Positions 55,019 to 63,955 of a DNA stretch of 64,000 nucleotides are shown here, piece by piece. The notes below the pieces were generated by a model. It was not told the origin of the DNA and made no database searches. It saw nothing but the letters and a program-made list of their open reading frames with translations. Both the position numbers and the translations under genes were made by a program. Each line of letters begins with the position of its first letter. The stretch's first letter is position 1. The DNA is from Corynebacterium sp. p3-SID1145 (GTDB lineage Bacteria > Actinomycetota > Actinomycetes > Mycobacteriales > Mycobacteriaceae): the NCBI GenBank assembly GCA_025144245.1, contig JALXXC010000004.1, positions 1 through 64,000 of the forward strand, given 5' to 3'.

Positions 55019-56053
55019 ATGCCTATTGCAACTCCTGAGGTTTACAACGAAATGCTCGATCGCGCGAAGCAGGGTGGCTTCGCGTTCCCGGCCATCAACT
55101 GCACCTCCTCGGAGACCATCAACGCGGCTCTCCGCGGTTTTGCTGAGGCTGGCTCGGACGGCATCATCCAGTTCTCCACGGGCGGCGCGGAGTTCGGTTC
55201 CGGCCTGTCCGTGAAGAACAAGGTCGCCGGTGCGGAGGCGTTGGCGGCTTTCGCCCACAAGGTCGCTGAGAAGTACGACATCAACGTTGCGCTGCACACC
55301 GACCACTGCCAGAAGGAAGTTCTGGACGATTACGTGCGTCCGCTCATCGCCATCTCCCAGGAGCGCGTCGACCGCGGCGAGCTCCCGCTGTTCCAGTCCC
55401 ACATGTGGGACGGCTCCGCCATCCCGATTGACGAGAACCTCGAGATCGCGCAGGAACTGCTGGAGAAGGCCCACAAGGCCAACATCATCCTCGAGGTCGA
55501 GATCGGTGTTGTCGGCGGCGAGGAGGACGGTGTGCAGGCGAAGGCCGGCTCCAACCTCTACACGACCCGCGAGGACTTCGAGAAGACTATCGATGCCATC
55601 GGTACCGGTGAAAAGGGTCGCTACCTGCTGGCCGCAACGTTCGGCAACGTGCACGGCGTGTACAAGCCGGGCAACGTGAAGCTGAAGCCGGAGGTGCTGG
55701 AGATGGGTCAGGAGGCGGCCGTCGAGAAGCTCGGCCTCGAGGCTGGCTCCAAGCCGTTCGATTTTGTCTTCCACGGTGGCTCCGGCTCCGAGCCGGAGAA
55801 GATCGCGCAGGCCCTGTCTTATGGTGTGGTGAAGATGAACGTCGACACCGACACCCAGTACGCGTTCACCCGTCCGGTCGCCGAGCACATGTTCCAGAAC
55901 TACGACGGTGTGCTCAAGGTCGATGGCGAAGTGGGCAACAAGAAAGTCTACGACCCGCGCTCCTACATGAAGAAGGCTGAGCAGTCCATGGCCGACCGCG
56001 TCGTCCAGGCATGCGAAAACCTCAACTCTGTGGGCAAATCCGTGTCCAAGTAA
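55019..56053 (+). CDS. fba: Class II fructose-bisphosphate aldolase
   Basis: 344 aa zinc-dependent aldolase of glycolysis and gluconeogenesis, which splits fructose-1,6-bisphosphate. The zinc and catalytic motif ALHTDHCQKE lies near residue 95, with LEVEIGVVGGEEDG near 170, FGNVHGVYKPGNVKL near 215 and FHGGSGSEPEKI near 255. Normal length for the actinobacterial type. GAAAGGGA is 7-8 nt before the ATG. Followed by a clear terminator. Confidence 0.97.
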   Translation: MPIATPEVYNEMLDRAKQGGFAFPAINCTSSETINAALRGFAEAGSDGIIQFSTGGAEFGSGLSVKNKVAGAEALAAFAHKVAEKYDINVALHTDHCQKEVLDDYVRPLIAISQERVDRGELPLFQSHMWDGSAIPIDENLEIAQELLEKAHKANIILEVEIGVVGGEEDGVQAKAGSNLYTTREDFEKTIDAIGTGEKGRYLLAATFGNVHGVYKPGNVKLKPEVLEMGQEAAVEKLGLEAGSKPFDFVFHGGSGSEPEKIAQALSYGVVKMNVDTDTQYAFTRPVAEHMFQNYDGVLKVDGEVGNKKVYDPRSYMKKAEQSMADRVVQACENLNSVGKSVSK

Positions 56054-56068
56054 AACGCGTCTACAGTG

Positions 56069-56101
56069 AAGGTCAGGTCCCAGTCGGGGCCTGACCTTTT
56101 T
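56069..56101 (+). terminator. Rho-independent terminator of fba
   Basis: AAGGTCAGG / CCTGACCTT (9-bp stem, 12-nt loop) followed by further T residues, 15 bp after the fba stop. Confidence 0.88.
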
Positions 56102-56125
56102 GCTGTCTACCTTTGATGTGATGCC

Positions 56126-57541
56126 ATGGAGAAAATGACCCGCGAGCGTATGACCACCCGTGAGCGGATGGCCGCCGTCGAGAACTCTGTCGAGGCCCGG
56201 CTCAGACGCGTGCGGCAGCGGCTTTTGCCGTCCGTGCAAATGGGCATCGCGGCGGGCTTGGCGTATTTCATCGCCCACCAGTGGGTCGGCCACCCGCAAC
56301 CGTTCTTCGCGCCGATCACCGTCGTGATCATCGTGGGCATGTCCGGTGGCGACCGTATCGCCCGCGCGTTGGACATGTCGCTCGGTTGCATTCTCGGTGT
56401 GCTCATCGGCGACCTCGCGTTCGCGCCGCTCGGCGCCGGCGGCTGGCAGATCGCCCTCGCCGTGGGCGGCTCCCTGCTGTTCGCGTCGTTCTTCTCCAAA
56501 TCAGTGCTGGTGGCTAACCAGGTGGCCATCGGCTCGATCCTGATCTCCACGATCATGCCGCCGACAGCCGCCGTCACCGGTGTGGACCGCGCCATCGACG
56601 CTTTCATCGGTTCGGCGCTCGGTCTCGCCGTTGTCGCGCTGCTGCCTTCGGCGCCGCTGGCCACCGCGCGCCAAGAGATCGCCAAGGTGCTCAAGATTTT
56701 GAGCTCGGTGCTTGACGACGTCTCCCACGGCATCTCCCGTCAACAGCCCGCCGAGATGGCTGTGGCGCTCGAAGCTATCCGCGGCACCCAGTCCGACATC
56801 GACGCCATCACCTCGGCCACCAAGTCCGGCCGTGAATCTGCCCGGCTGTCTCCGTTCCTGTGGGGCTCCCGCCGGTACGTGATGTCCCTGTCGCGAATGG
56901 TGCCGCCCACAGACAATGCCATCCGCAGCACCCGCGTCCTCGCACGCCGCGCACTCGTGCTCGTTGAGGACCAGGACACCGTCTCACCGAAGCAACTGTG
57001 GATCCTGGACCAGCTGTCCTCGATCGCCCTGGATATGTCTGCCATCTTCGAGGTCAACGCCAAGATCAGTCAGGCTCAGGGCATGCCGGCCCTGACCAAC
57101 CGTCTCCGCGCGGTCGCCGCCGAGACCGGCCTGGATGTCCTCGACCTGAACGCCCAGCCCCCGTTCGGCCCCTACTCGCCGTTCGAGGGACCCGCCAAGG
57201 ATGCCAATAATGCCCGTGCCGCCGAGGCTATGGAGGCCGCGGGCGCTGTGGGCGCTAAGGACGCGCAGGGCGGGCACGACAATTCGTCGACGTCTATGCC
57301 CGCGTTGTCTGCCTCTGCGATTCTCGCCCAGTCCCGCTCCCTCATCGTGGACCTGTTGCAGGTGTGCGGGTGGTCGCGCGAATCCGCGGTGGCGGTGCTC
57401 AAGCCGACCTCGGCGCACCCGGCTTATCCGCCGGAGCTGCGTGGTGGATCGCACGGCTTAGTGGTGTCAGAGGCGGACTCCACCTCTGACTCCGACACTG
57501 ACTCCGACCCTAAGTCCGGCACTGACTCCAAGTCAGACTAA
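56126..57541 (+). CDS. FUSC/aromatic acid exporter family membrane protein
   Basis: 471 aa. The N-terminal half holds about six hydrophobic helices (MGIAAGLAYFIAHQWVG, FAPITVVIIVGMSGGDRI, SLGCILGVLIGDLAFAPL, FIGSALGLAVVALLPSA), matching the FUSC-like/ArAE_1 membrane domain of putative aromatic-acid or small-molecule exporters. The cytosolic half is helical (residues 180-330), then Ala-rich. The last 20 residues are a Ser/Asp-rich tail with alternating SD. It starts 73 bp after fba, beyond its terminator, so it is independently transcribed. Confidence 0.78.
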   Translation: MEKMTRERMTTRERMAAVENSVEARLRRVRQRLLPSVQMGIAAGLAYFIAHQWVGHPQPFFAPITVVIIVGMSGGDRIARALDMSLGCILGVLIGDLAFAPLGAGGWQIALAVGGSLLFASFFSKSVLVANQVAIGSILISTIMPPTAAVTGVDRAIDAFIGSALGLAVVALLPSAPLATARQEIAKVLKILSSVLDDVSHGISRQQPAEMAVALEAIRGTQSDIDAITSATKSGRESARLSPFLWGSRRYVMSLSRMVPPTDNAIRSTRVLARRALVLVEDQDTVSPKQLWILDQLSSIALDMSAIFEVNAKISQAQGMPALTNRLRAVAAETGLDVLDLNAQPPFGPYSPFEGPAKDANNARAAEAMEAAGAVGAKDAQGGHDNSSTSMPALSASAILAQSRSLIVDLLQVCGWSRESAVAVLKPTSAHPAYPPELRGGSHGLVVSEADSTSDSDTDSDPKSGTDSKSD

Positions 57542-57740
57542 GGCGCCCTTCCTTACCCAATTAAGCCCGTCTGATTTTAGGGTAGAACTATTGTGCTGCT
57601 GGATGTTTGTCGTAGCCTGAAACCGAGAAGCAAAAATTGGGCCAAACCCAATAGTCTGTTTTCGCCGCACATCATGCGTTACCGTTGGGCAAGTCGACAT
57701 CGCTGTTCGGCAGGAGCTCGACTTGCCGCCGCCCAAATCC
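57542..57740. other. Intergenic DNA before IR element D, no gene seen
   Basis: Part of a 433-bp gap between the convergent FUSC and DUF2382 genes; the rest is element D and the DUF2382 terminator. Locally AT-richer than its neighbours, with no open frame of gene quality. Confidence 0.5.
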
Positions 57741-57844
57741 GCAAAAGGTAACAATCGAACGGTAATAGTACGTGTTTTCCTGACCTTATGTTTGATAAAG
57801 CCCACCTAATGGAGGCTTGCTACCGTTCGATTGTTACCCTTTGT
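57741..57844. repeat. 104-bp inverted-repeat element, copy D
   Basis: 26-bp arms at 57741-57766 and 57819-57844. This is the most worn copy (GGTAAT at the left inner end, GCTACC opposite, and final T for C), yet the length is unchanged. The core shares TTATGTTTG with copy A and TATGT..ATAA spacing with copy B, and ends TGGAGGCTT. Confidence 0.9.
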
Positions 57845-57882
57845 GTTTTTACGGGTGCGCCCCGACGGTGTCCCCACGCAAG

Positions 57883-57923
57883 CGAAAACCCCAGCCCCGG
57901 ATTGAACCGGGCGCTGGGGTTCG
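57883..57923 (-). terminator. Terminator of the PRC/DUF2382 gene
   Basis: Minus-strand CGAACCCCAGC pairs with GCTGGGG then TTTTCG, with an inner CCCGG/CCGGG stem. The T-run supports termination of leftward transcription, 52 bp after the stop codon. Confidence 0.75.
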
Positions 57924-57974
57924 TGGCTAAAGCTAAGTGGCTGCTAGCTAAAGGCTAGCTGCGGTGCAGCTACT

Positions 57975-58805
57975 TTACTGGTTGCGGCGGGTCTCGTCGA
58001 CGACGTCGCCGTCGGTCTCGATGCGCTCCTTGGCGACATCCTCGGTGACCTGCTCGGTATCGCGGACGACGTCCTTGTCCAGGGAGACCTTCTCCACCGG
58101 GACGGACTCCTTGGAGACGTTGACGCGATCCTCGTGCAGGGTGACGGAAGCTTCCTGCTCGCCGATGTTGCCGTCGTAGTTAGCGCGGTCAGCATCGGTG
58201 ATCGGCTCGCGGGAGACGCGGACCTCTTCGCGCTCAACCGGGACCTCGACGCTCTCGGTCTCGTGGACGACGTACTTGCGCAGACGGACCTGGCCGGACT
58301 CGACGCGCTCCTTGCCGACGTTCAGCTGCTCCTCGGAGCGAATGATCTCACCGTTGTCGTCGCGGCGGTCAGCTGCGGCTGCGGCGGCGTCGCGGTCAGC
58401 GTCGGTGCGCTGGCCAGCTGCGGCACCGGCACCAGCGCCTGCACCAGCGGCACCTGCAGCAGCGCCGGTCTCGTACTTGGTGCGCTCCTCGACGCCCTCA
58501 AGACCGTAGTGGCGGTAGAAAGCCTCCTGGTCAGCGTTGGTCAGGTGGCCGTTCTCGTCGAGATCCGGTGCGTCCTCGATGCGGTCCTTAGCGAATGCGA
58601 GGTGCAGGTCGCCGTTCTCAAGGGTGTGGCCGCGCAGCGGGACGATGGAGTCGCCGCCACCGAACAGGCCGTGGGAGACGGAAACGAAGTCCGGCTGGCC
58701 GGTGGTGTCGTTGACGTACACGTCCTGGACGCCACCGACCTTGTCACCGTTCACGTCGTAAGCGGTTGCGTTTGCAAGATCTTCGATGCGGTTGAAATCA
58801 GACAT
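57975..58805 (-). CDS. PRC-barrel and DUF2382 domain stress protein
   Basis: 276 aa soluble protein. Residues 5-75 form a PRC-barrel (LANATAYDVNGDKVGGVQDV). Residues 105-150 are an Ala/Gly-rich then Asp/Arg-rich linker. Residues 155-270 are DUF2382 with repeated acidic pairs such as LNVGKERVESGQVRLRKYVV and VPVEREEVRVSREP. Such proteins are general-stress (desiccation, osmotic) proteins in actinobacteria and others; the mechanism is unknown. AAGGAG lies 12 nt before the ATG. A long 410-bp upstream region holds a GlxR-type site. Confidence 0.85.
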   Translation of the reverse strand: MSDFNRIEDLANATAYDVNGDKVGGVQDVYVNDTTGQPDFVSVSHGLFGGGDSIVPLRGHTLENGDLHLAFAKDRIEDAPDLDENGHLTNADQEAFYRHYGLEGVEERTKYETGAAAGAAGAGAGAGAAAGQRTDADRDAAAAAADRRDDNGEIIRSEEQLNVGKERVESGQVRLRKYVVHETESVEVPVEREEVRVSREPITDADRANYDGNIGEQEASVTLHEDRVNVSKESVPVEKVSLDKDVVRDTEQVTEDVAKERIETDGDVVDETRRNQ

Positions 58806-59215
58806 TATGTTCTGAATCTCCTTGTAAGTTTTGTTGGAATCGAACGGGATCCAACGTAACGACGCACCGGGTCACTTTCAGCGGAGCAGCCCAAAACACG
58901 GCCTATCAACCAAAAGTTTGAGGGCAGCGAATGCGAATTTGGTTATAGTGTTGCGCCCTCCGGACTATCCTGCGGAAACGGTGGTCGCCAAGGTACGGAT
59001 GGGGCTAAGGGGACAGGATTGGGTCTCGGCGAGATAACGGAATCGATACGGCGTATATCAAATACCCGAAATGTGAGATAAATCACGTAACGACGATTTA
59101 CGGAACCCGCCTCCATTCCCTGTCGCTTTCGGGCCGCTCGAACACCGCCGGCGCTGCCCGCGAAACCCTAGGATGGCGCGCGACGCGCATCAGCGCGGAC
59201 CCGCGAAATCCAGTT
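58806..59215. other. Gene-free region upstream of the DUF2382 gene
   Basis: 410 bp with no gene-like frame. The leftward gene needs its promoter here. An AT-rich patch at 59041-59100 includes the GlxR-like site. Nothing else is recognised. Confidence 0.5.
59072..59087. promoter_or_regulatory. GlxR/CRP-type site
   Basis: TGTGA-GATAAA-TCACG fits the corynebacterial GlxR consensus TGTGA-NNTANN-TCACA at all but the last base. It lies 267 bp upstream of the PRC/DUF2382 start, far for direct control, and 129 bp beyond the stop of the other leftward gene. Confidence 0.55.
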
Positions 59216-60001
59216 CTATGACGACCGCACCGACTGGATGTCGCGCAGGTGCCGGTAGAAGGTGACGCGCTCTACCGGCCGCTTCGCCGGCACGCCGTCC
59301 ACAGTGACCAGGATGGATCGGCCGCCGGATTGGAGGGCGCGGCCGGACGGGGTGGAGGTGCCGTCGACGACAGTGCCTGACCGGAAGCGCTTCTTGCGGA
59401 TCGCTGCCGCGGCGAGCCCTGGCGCATCCGTGGTGGGCACGAGGCGCGCGCCGAGTACGCGGCCGCGTCCATCGCTGCGGACCAGGATCTCGTTGTCCAC
59501 GACGATCTCTCCTATATAAGGCGCGCCGTCCGCGTGCGTGAGTGTTGCGGACCCGGCGACGACGAGCCCAGCGTCGTTACGGATGCAGGGGACGGGGAGC
59601 ACGGAGCCTTCGAGCGCGAAACGCTCAGCGTCATCGGGAATGTCCCACAGCACGGCGGCGGGGGAGGCGGGGTCGACGGGTACATACGCGATTTCCGCCC
59701 ACAGGTAATCCCCGCGCATCATGCGAGTGAGCACGGCAGACAACGCGGCGTCCGTGCCGGAGACAATGACGCGGAGCCGCTCATCCGGCTGTTGCGGCGC
59801 GAGCGCAGGCTCGCCCAGGTGCGAAACATTCGGGGAGGCTGCGATTTCCTGCAGCGACGGCGTCGGGTCGACGGGGAGCACTTCGCGCGCAATCTTGTCG
59901 AGAAACTTCAGGTCGCGGCGCGAGGGAACGGGCGGGAGGGGGTGGTGCTCGGCGCCGTCGATAAGCGTGTCCGTGCCGCACGCGCAGTGAATAAGCCGCA
60001 T
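59216..60001 (-). CDS. Conserved hypothetical protein, not recognised
   Basis: 261 aa, soluble, no signal peptide. It opens with a paired-cysteine HCACGTDTLIDG, continues with a Rossmann-like middle (LRVIVSGTDAALSAVLTRMM) and ends in a beta-rich part with GGRSILVTVDGVPAKRPVER. The C-terminal part recalls the accessory domain of lipid/diacylglycerol kinase-like proteins, but no kinase motif is present. TAGCGT ends 7 nt before ATG 60001, so a leaderless start is favoured over GTG 60010. It carries an 11-mer copy at 59956 and is divergent from the Nudix gene. Confidence 0.65.
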   Translation of the reverse strand: MRLIHCACGTDTLIDGAEHHPLPPVPSRRDLKFLDKIAREVLPVDPTPSLQEIAASPNVSHLGEPALAPQQPDERLRVIVSGTDAALSAVLTRMMRGDYLWAEIAYVPVDPASPAAVLWDIPDDAERFALEGSVLPVPCIRNDAGLVVAGSATLTHADGAPYIGEIVVDNEILVRSDGRGRVLGARLVPTTDAPGLAAAAIRKKRFRSGTVVDGTSTPSGRALQSGGRSILVTVDGVPAKRPVERVTFYRHLRDIQSVRSS

Positions 60002-60008
60002 ACCGCTC

Positions 60009-60014
60009 ACGCTA
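60009..60014 (-). promoter_or_regulatory. -10 box of leaderless gene at 60001
   Basis: TAGCGT, then 7 nt, then ATG 60001. Confidence 0.45.
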
Positions 60015-60035
60015 CAAGTAGCGCGCCGCGCTTTG

Positions 60036-60041
60036 TATATT
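60036..60041 (+). promoter_or_regulatory. -10 box of leaderless Nudix gene
   Basis: TATATT, then 7 nt, then ATG 60049; near-perfect hexamer. Confidence 0.6.
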
Positions 60042-60048
60042 GAGGCCC

Positions 60049-60459
60049 ATGTCCGATCCGATCATCTCGCCCATCCGCGTCGCCGCCGTCGTTTTCCACG
60101 ATGACCGCGGGCGCGTACTCACCGTGCGCAAGCGCGGCACAGGCCGCTTCATGCTGCCAGGCGGTAAGCCGGAACCAGGGGAGACTCCGCGCGAAACAGC
60201 CGTGCGCGAAGTGCGCGAAGAAATAGGCGCGCTTATCGACGCCTCATCCCTCACCCCGCTCGGCACCTTCCTCGCCCCAGCCGCCAACGAGGCTGGCCGT
60301 GACGTGGAAGGCACGATCTTCACGTGCGAGGAGCCAATCAGCCCGCAGCCGGCCGCCGAAATCGAGGAGATCGCCTGGGTCGACCCTCGCAACCCCGCTG
60401 ACGCCGGCATCGACCTGGCCCCTCTCCTGGAGATGAAGGTCTTCCCGGCATTGGGCTAG
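60049..60459 (+). CDS. Nudix hydrolase
   Basis: 136 aa pyrophosphohydrolase. The complete Nudix box is visible, starting GGKPEPGETPRETAVREV and continuing REEIG near residues 37-60, with a normal surrounding fold (VAAVVFHDDRGRVLTVRKRG). It hydrolyses nucleoside diphosphates linked to another group, such as oxidised dNTPs; the substrate is not predictable. TATATT ends exactly 7 nt before the ATG, a textbook leaderless arrangement. One 11-mer copy lies at 60231 (ALID). Divergent from the preceding hypothetical gene, 47 bp apart. Confidence 0.88.
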   Translation: MSDPIISPIRVAAVVFHDDRGRVLTVRKRGTGRFMLPGGKPEPGETPRETAVREVREEIGALIDASSLTPLGTFLAPAANEAGRDVEGTIFTCEEPISPQPAAEIEEIAWVDPRNPADAGIDLAPLLEMKVFPALG

Positions 60460-61036
60460 TGGCTCGTCAATTCGGTCTCGCGAAACCTGCTTCGGGAAAA
60501 CTGTTTTCGCGAAACCTGAGACGGCACGCTAGTCTCATTGTTCCTGTGAGGAATCCGCGTATACATCCTTGAAATGAATAGCGGACACGGGTGGCCTCGA
60601 TTGCCATCTCATCTTTGTTGAACTGCCAATACGTCGACTGACATTGAGGACACTGTTTGTATGCATCTCGTCTAGTGCGCACGCTGCGACCACTGTCCTC
60701 ATTGCGTCTGAACGTTTCTGCAGCTAGCCGCCCACCCAAGAGTGAATGCGGGCAGAGGCGACCTCAAACCGTTTCACGCGTATCCCCACGGGCTCTTCGC
60801 CACATATCCTGGCTAAACACCCCGTCAACCACAGAGTTCTCGCTCTCCTTGGAAGAACCTCGCCTCAAAACCACCGTTCCCGGCTCCCGGCGCTCACTTC
60901 GAAGTCCTAGGTGCATTGGCGCTACAATGACGCTGGACTTTTGCGGGGATTGGCTCGTCGTTAGCGGCGCGCGATGAACCGCAATGAGCACGCACACGAC
61001 AGCTGCGACGTGCAGCGCGAATTAGGGAGCGTTTTT
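60460..61036. other. 577-bp region with possible gene remnant upstream of purA
   Basis: No intact gene. The minus frame 60467-60739 encodes a fragment with CPQCQSTYWQF, like a worn zinc-ribbon, but lacks a ribosome binding site and downstream sense. Base composition is lower in G+C than its neighbours, which suits decayed or imported DNA. The purA promoter is probably at its right end (TACAAT at 60923-60928). Confidence 0.45.
60479..60518 (+). repeat. Direct repeat CGCGAAACCTG, 29 bp apart
   Basis: CGCGAAACCTG occurs at 60479-60489 and 60508-60518, with a related TTCGGGAAAACTG between them. It lies directly after the Nudix gene at the start of the gene-free region. Confidence 0.7.
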
Positions 61037-62323
61037 ATGGCGGCCATCATCATTGTCGGTGCCCAGTGGGGCGACGAGGGTAAAGGCAAGGCCACGGACA
61101 TACTCGGCGGCAAAGTCGATTATGTGGTGAAGCCGAACGGCGGCAACAACGCCGGCCATACGGTGGTCGTCGGTGGCGAGAAATACGAACTGAAGCTCCT
61201 TCCCGCCGGCGTGCTCAGCGAGAATGCCACTCCGGTGCTCGGCAACGGCGTGGTGATCAACCTCGAGGCCCTGTTCGAGGAGATCGACGGCCTGGAGGCG
61301 CGCGGCGCCAACGCGTCCCGCCTGCGCATTTCTTCCAACGCGCACCTGGTCACTCCGTACCACCAGACGCTGGACCGCGTGCAAGAGCGCTTCCTGGGCA
61401 AGCGGGCGATCGGCACCACGGGCCGCGGCATCGGCCCAACGTACGCGGACAAGGTCGCCCGTGTGGGCATCCGTGTGCAGGACCTTTTCGACGAGTCAAT
61501 TCTCCGCCAGAAGATCGAGTCCGCCCTTGACGTCAAGAACCAGATGCTGGTGAAGATGTACAACCGCCGCGCCATCGAGGCCGACGAGATCATGGACTAT
61601 TTCATGGGCTACGCCGACCGCGTGAAGCCGATGGTGATCGACGCCGAGCAGGTCCTCAATAGCGCACTGGACAGCGGCCAGCACGTCCTCATGGAGGGCG
61701 GTCAGGCCACGATGCTCGATGTCGACCACGGCACCTACCCCTTCGTCACGTCCTCGAACCCGACTGCAGGAGGAGCCTGCGTCGGTTCCGGTATCGGGCC
61801 GACGAAGATCACGGCGTGCTTGGGCATCGTCAAGGCGTACACCACCCGCGTCGGCGCCGGTCCGTTCCCGACGGAGCTCTTCGATAAGTGGGGCGACTAC
61901 CTGCAGGAGACCGGTGGTGAGGTCGGTGTGAACACTGGACGTAAGCGCCGCTGCGGCTGGTACGATTCCGTGATTGCCCGCTACGCTGCCCGCGTGAACG
62001 GCTTCACGGACTATTTCCTGACCAAGCTGGACGTGCTCACCGGCATCGGCGAGATTCCGATCTGCGTCGCCTATGACGTCGACGGCGAGCGTTTTGATGA
62101 AATGCCGCTCACCCAGTCCCAGTTCCACCACGCCGAGCCCATCTTCGAGACCATGCCGGCCTGGGACGAAGACATCACCGATTGCACCACGTTCGACGAG
62201 CTACCGGAACGCGCGCGAGACTACATTCTCAGGCTCGAGGAATTGTCCGGAGCACCGATTTCCTATATCGGTGTCGGGCCGGGGCGAGACCAGACTATTG
62301 TTCGGAAAGACCTGCTGTCCTAA
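61037..62323 (+). CDS. purA: Adenylosuccinate synthetase
   Basis: 428 aa GTP-dependent enzyme that joins IMP and aspartate in the first step to AMP. The phosphate loop [14 protein letters not shown] starts at residue 8, the PurA signature [19 protein letters not shown] lies near 130 and [12 protein letters not shown] near 300. Full length. The ATG at 61037 has AGGGAG 8 nt upstream; the longer frame from 60974 has no conserved residues before it. Confidence 0.97.
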   Translation: MAAIIIVGAQWGDEGKGKATDILGGKVDYVVKPNGGNNAGHTVVVGGEKYELKLLPAGVLSENATPVLGNGVVINLEALFEEIDGLEARGANASRLRISSNAHLVTPYHQTLDRVQERFLGKRAIGTTGRGIGPTYADKVARVGIRVQDLFDESILRQKIESALDVKNQMLVKMYNRRAIEADEIMDYFMGYADRVKPMVIDAEQVLNSALDSGQHVLMEGGQATMLDVDHGTYPFVTSSNPTAGGACVGSGIGPTKITACLGIVKAYTTRVGAGPFPTELFDKWGDYLQETGGEVGVNTGRKRRCGWYDSVIARYAARVNGFTDYFLTKLDVLTGIGEIPICVAYDVDGERFDEMPLTQSQFHHAEPIFETMPAWDEDITDCTTFDELPERARDYILRLEELSGAPISYIGVGPGRDQTIVRKDLLS

Positions 62324-62380
62324 AGCCAGATTGGTCCCTGGACGGGCGGGGTAGCGGCGCTCGGTTTCGGTGTGTTTTTA

Positions 62381-63955
62381 CTACGATGTGCGCTCGCGTC
62401 GCCCTTCCATGATCGCCTCCCGGGTGCTCTGGTTGCTGCGGTCCCAATTGGACGCCAGGGATGCGAAGGTGGCGGAGTTCACGTCCGACCACACTCCACC
62501 GAGATGCAACATTGTCGCCTGGCTCGGGGGTGTGCCCGTCTGGTTGATGGTCATCTCCACGGCAGTGGCTGCGCTACCTAGCTCAGCGAGCGCTCCGCTG
62601 AAATCGTTGTCGAACTGCACACTCGCCCTGAGCTCTTCGGTCTGCGCGATGATCTGAGACGAAACAGATGACAGCTCGCTGATATCCGTCACGTTAGGCA
62701 ATGTGTTGAAGGTCTCCGAGACCTGCTTGTACGCGTCGGCTACAGCGTTGTAGTTATCGACCACCTCGTGTTGTGTCTTCGCGTCAGCATCAATGGCTTT
62801 GACCGCTTCGGCTGTAGCGGTTGTCGGATTGGGGGCCTTCGCACTAAACCGGAGGTGGGTGCGTGATTCGTCAACTTGGACCCGGCGCAGTTCGTCCCCA
62901 AACTCCTTCATTAGGCCCTCGAAATGTTCAACGTCGCCGGGGTCGACTTGATCAAATTGGCCGGCGTAGCGGTTTGTGACCTCGGCGAGCGATTTGTACA
63001 CGGCGGGCGACGAACTGATTAGCTCGGCTGCGTCGCGGGTGACGCGGAATTCGCGGGTTTTCGGCTTGTATGGATTCTCCCAATTTTCTAGCGAGTCGGC
63101 GGATTCCTTGGCCTTTGAGGCCGTCAGCCTGAGCGACTCTGAAATAAAATCGCTCGCTGATTCGATGTCACTCGACGAAACATCTTGGAGGATGCCTAAC
63201 CGCTGCGTAGAAGACACCGCGACGAGATGAGCCTCGAACTCAATGCGCCTCAGATCAACGATCCCCTCGACCACGATGTCTTGGTCGCCTTCATCTTGGA
63301 ACTCGCTGCCCATGAGTTGTGCGCAGCTGGTTGAACCCTTAATGGCTTCCGCGGTGCTAGTCGAAAACACCGGAGCTCGGTTTTGGAGAGTGGAGAACTC
63401 CTCAATGACGTTTCCGACGATATCATTGACAGATGTCAGGGACTGGCTGGCAGCATCGTTAAGCGCGCGGGGAGCCGCGTCCTTCCATCGGGGATCATTG
63501 ATTAGGCCATTCATCGTCGTTTCCGAGCGGGCTAATTTGTCGATCACGGGGTTGAGAGCTCCCGCGTAATCAGCACTCGTCGCATTGACGGCTGTGATCT
63601 TGGGGGCGTGTGTGTTGACATCGGTGAGCTTCTCGCGCGCGGAGATCAAGTCCTTTTGAGTCAGGCTCAACGCGTCGCTGTATTTCGCTGCAATCGAATC
63701 CGACTCTGCCCCGATCGAAGCTTCAGCGGCGTCGATGATGTGCGAAGGAGCTCCGATGACGCGGTTCAACTCGCTGCACACGTCGCTGTAGTAGTCAACC
63801 GCGGGATATGAAATATTCCTGTCGGCCATTTCTGCTACATCCTCCGTCACGAGGATATGACCCGATTGCGCCGCGTTGAAAGCGGTGTAACCTACCAAAC
63901 CTATGGCTGTGCCGGCGGCCGCCAAGCCACCAATCAAGCGCCAATCCCGGTTCAC
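62381..63955 (-). CDS. Membrane-anchored coiled-coil protein, unknown function
   Basis: 524 aa, not recognised. One N-terminal hydrophobic segment (LIGGLAAAGTAIGLVGYTAF, residues 7-26) acts as a signal anchor. The rest is almost entirely helical, Ala/Ser/Asp/Glu-rich with coiled-coil character and only two Cys (YSDVCSEL, STSCAQLM). GTG at 63955 has AGGAG 5 nt before it. Base composition is slightly lower in G+C and codon use more relaxed than around it, so horizontal origin is possible. Convergent with purA. Confidence 0.65.
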   Translation of the reverse strand: MNRDWRLIGGLAAAGTAIGLVGYTAFNAAQSGHILVTEDVAEMADRNISYPAVDYYSDVCSELNRVIGAPSHIIDAAEASIGAESDSIAAKYSDALSLTQKDLISAREKLTDVNTHAPKITAVNATSADYAGALNPVIDKLARSETTMNGLINDPRWKDAAPRALNDAASQSLTSVNDIVGNVIEEFSTLQNRAPVFSTSTAEAIKGSTSCAQLMGSEFQDEGDQDIVVEGIVDLRRIEFEAHLVAVSSTQRLGILQDVSSSDIESASDFISESLRLTASKAKESADSLENWENPYKPKTREFRVTRDAAELISSSPAVYKSLAEVTNRYAGQFDQVDPGDVEHFEGLMKEFGDELRRVQVDESRTHLRFSAKAPNPTTATAEAVKAIDADAKTQHEVVDNYNAVADAYKQVSETFNTLPNVTDISELSSVSSQIIAQTEELRASVQFDNDFSGALAELGSAATAVEMTINQTGTPPSQATMLHLGGVWSDVNSATFASLASNWDRSNQSTREAIMEGRRERTS

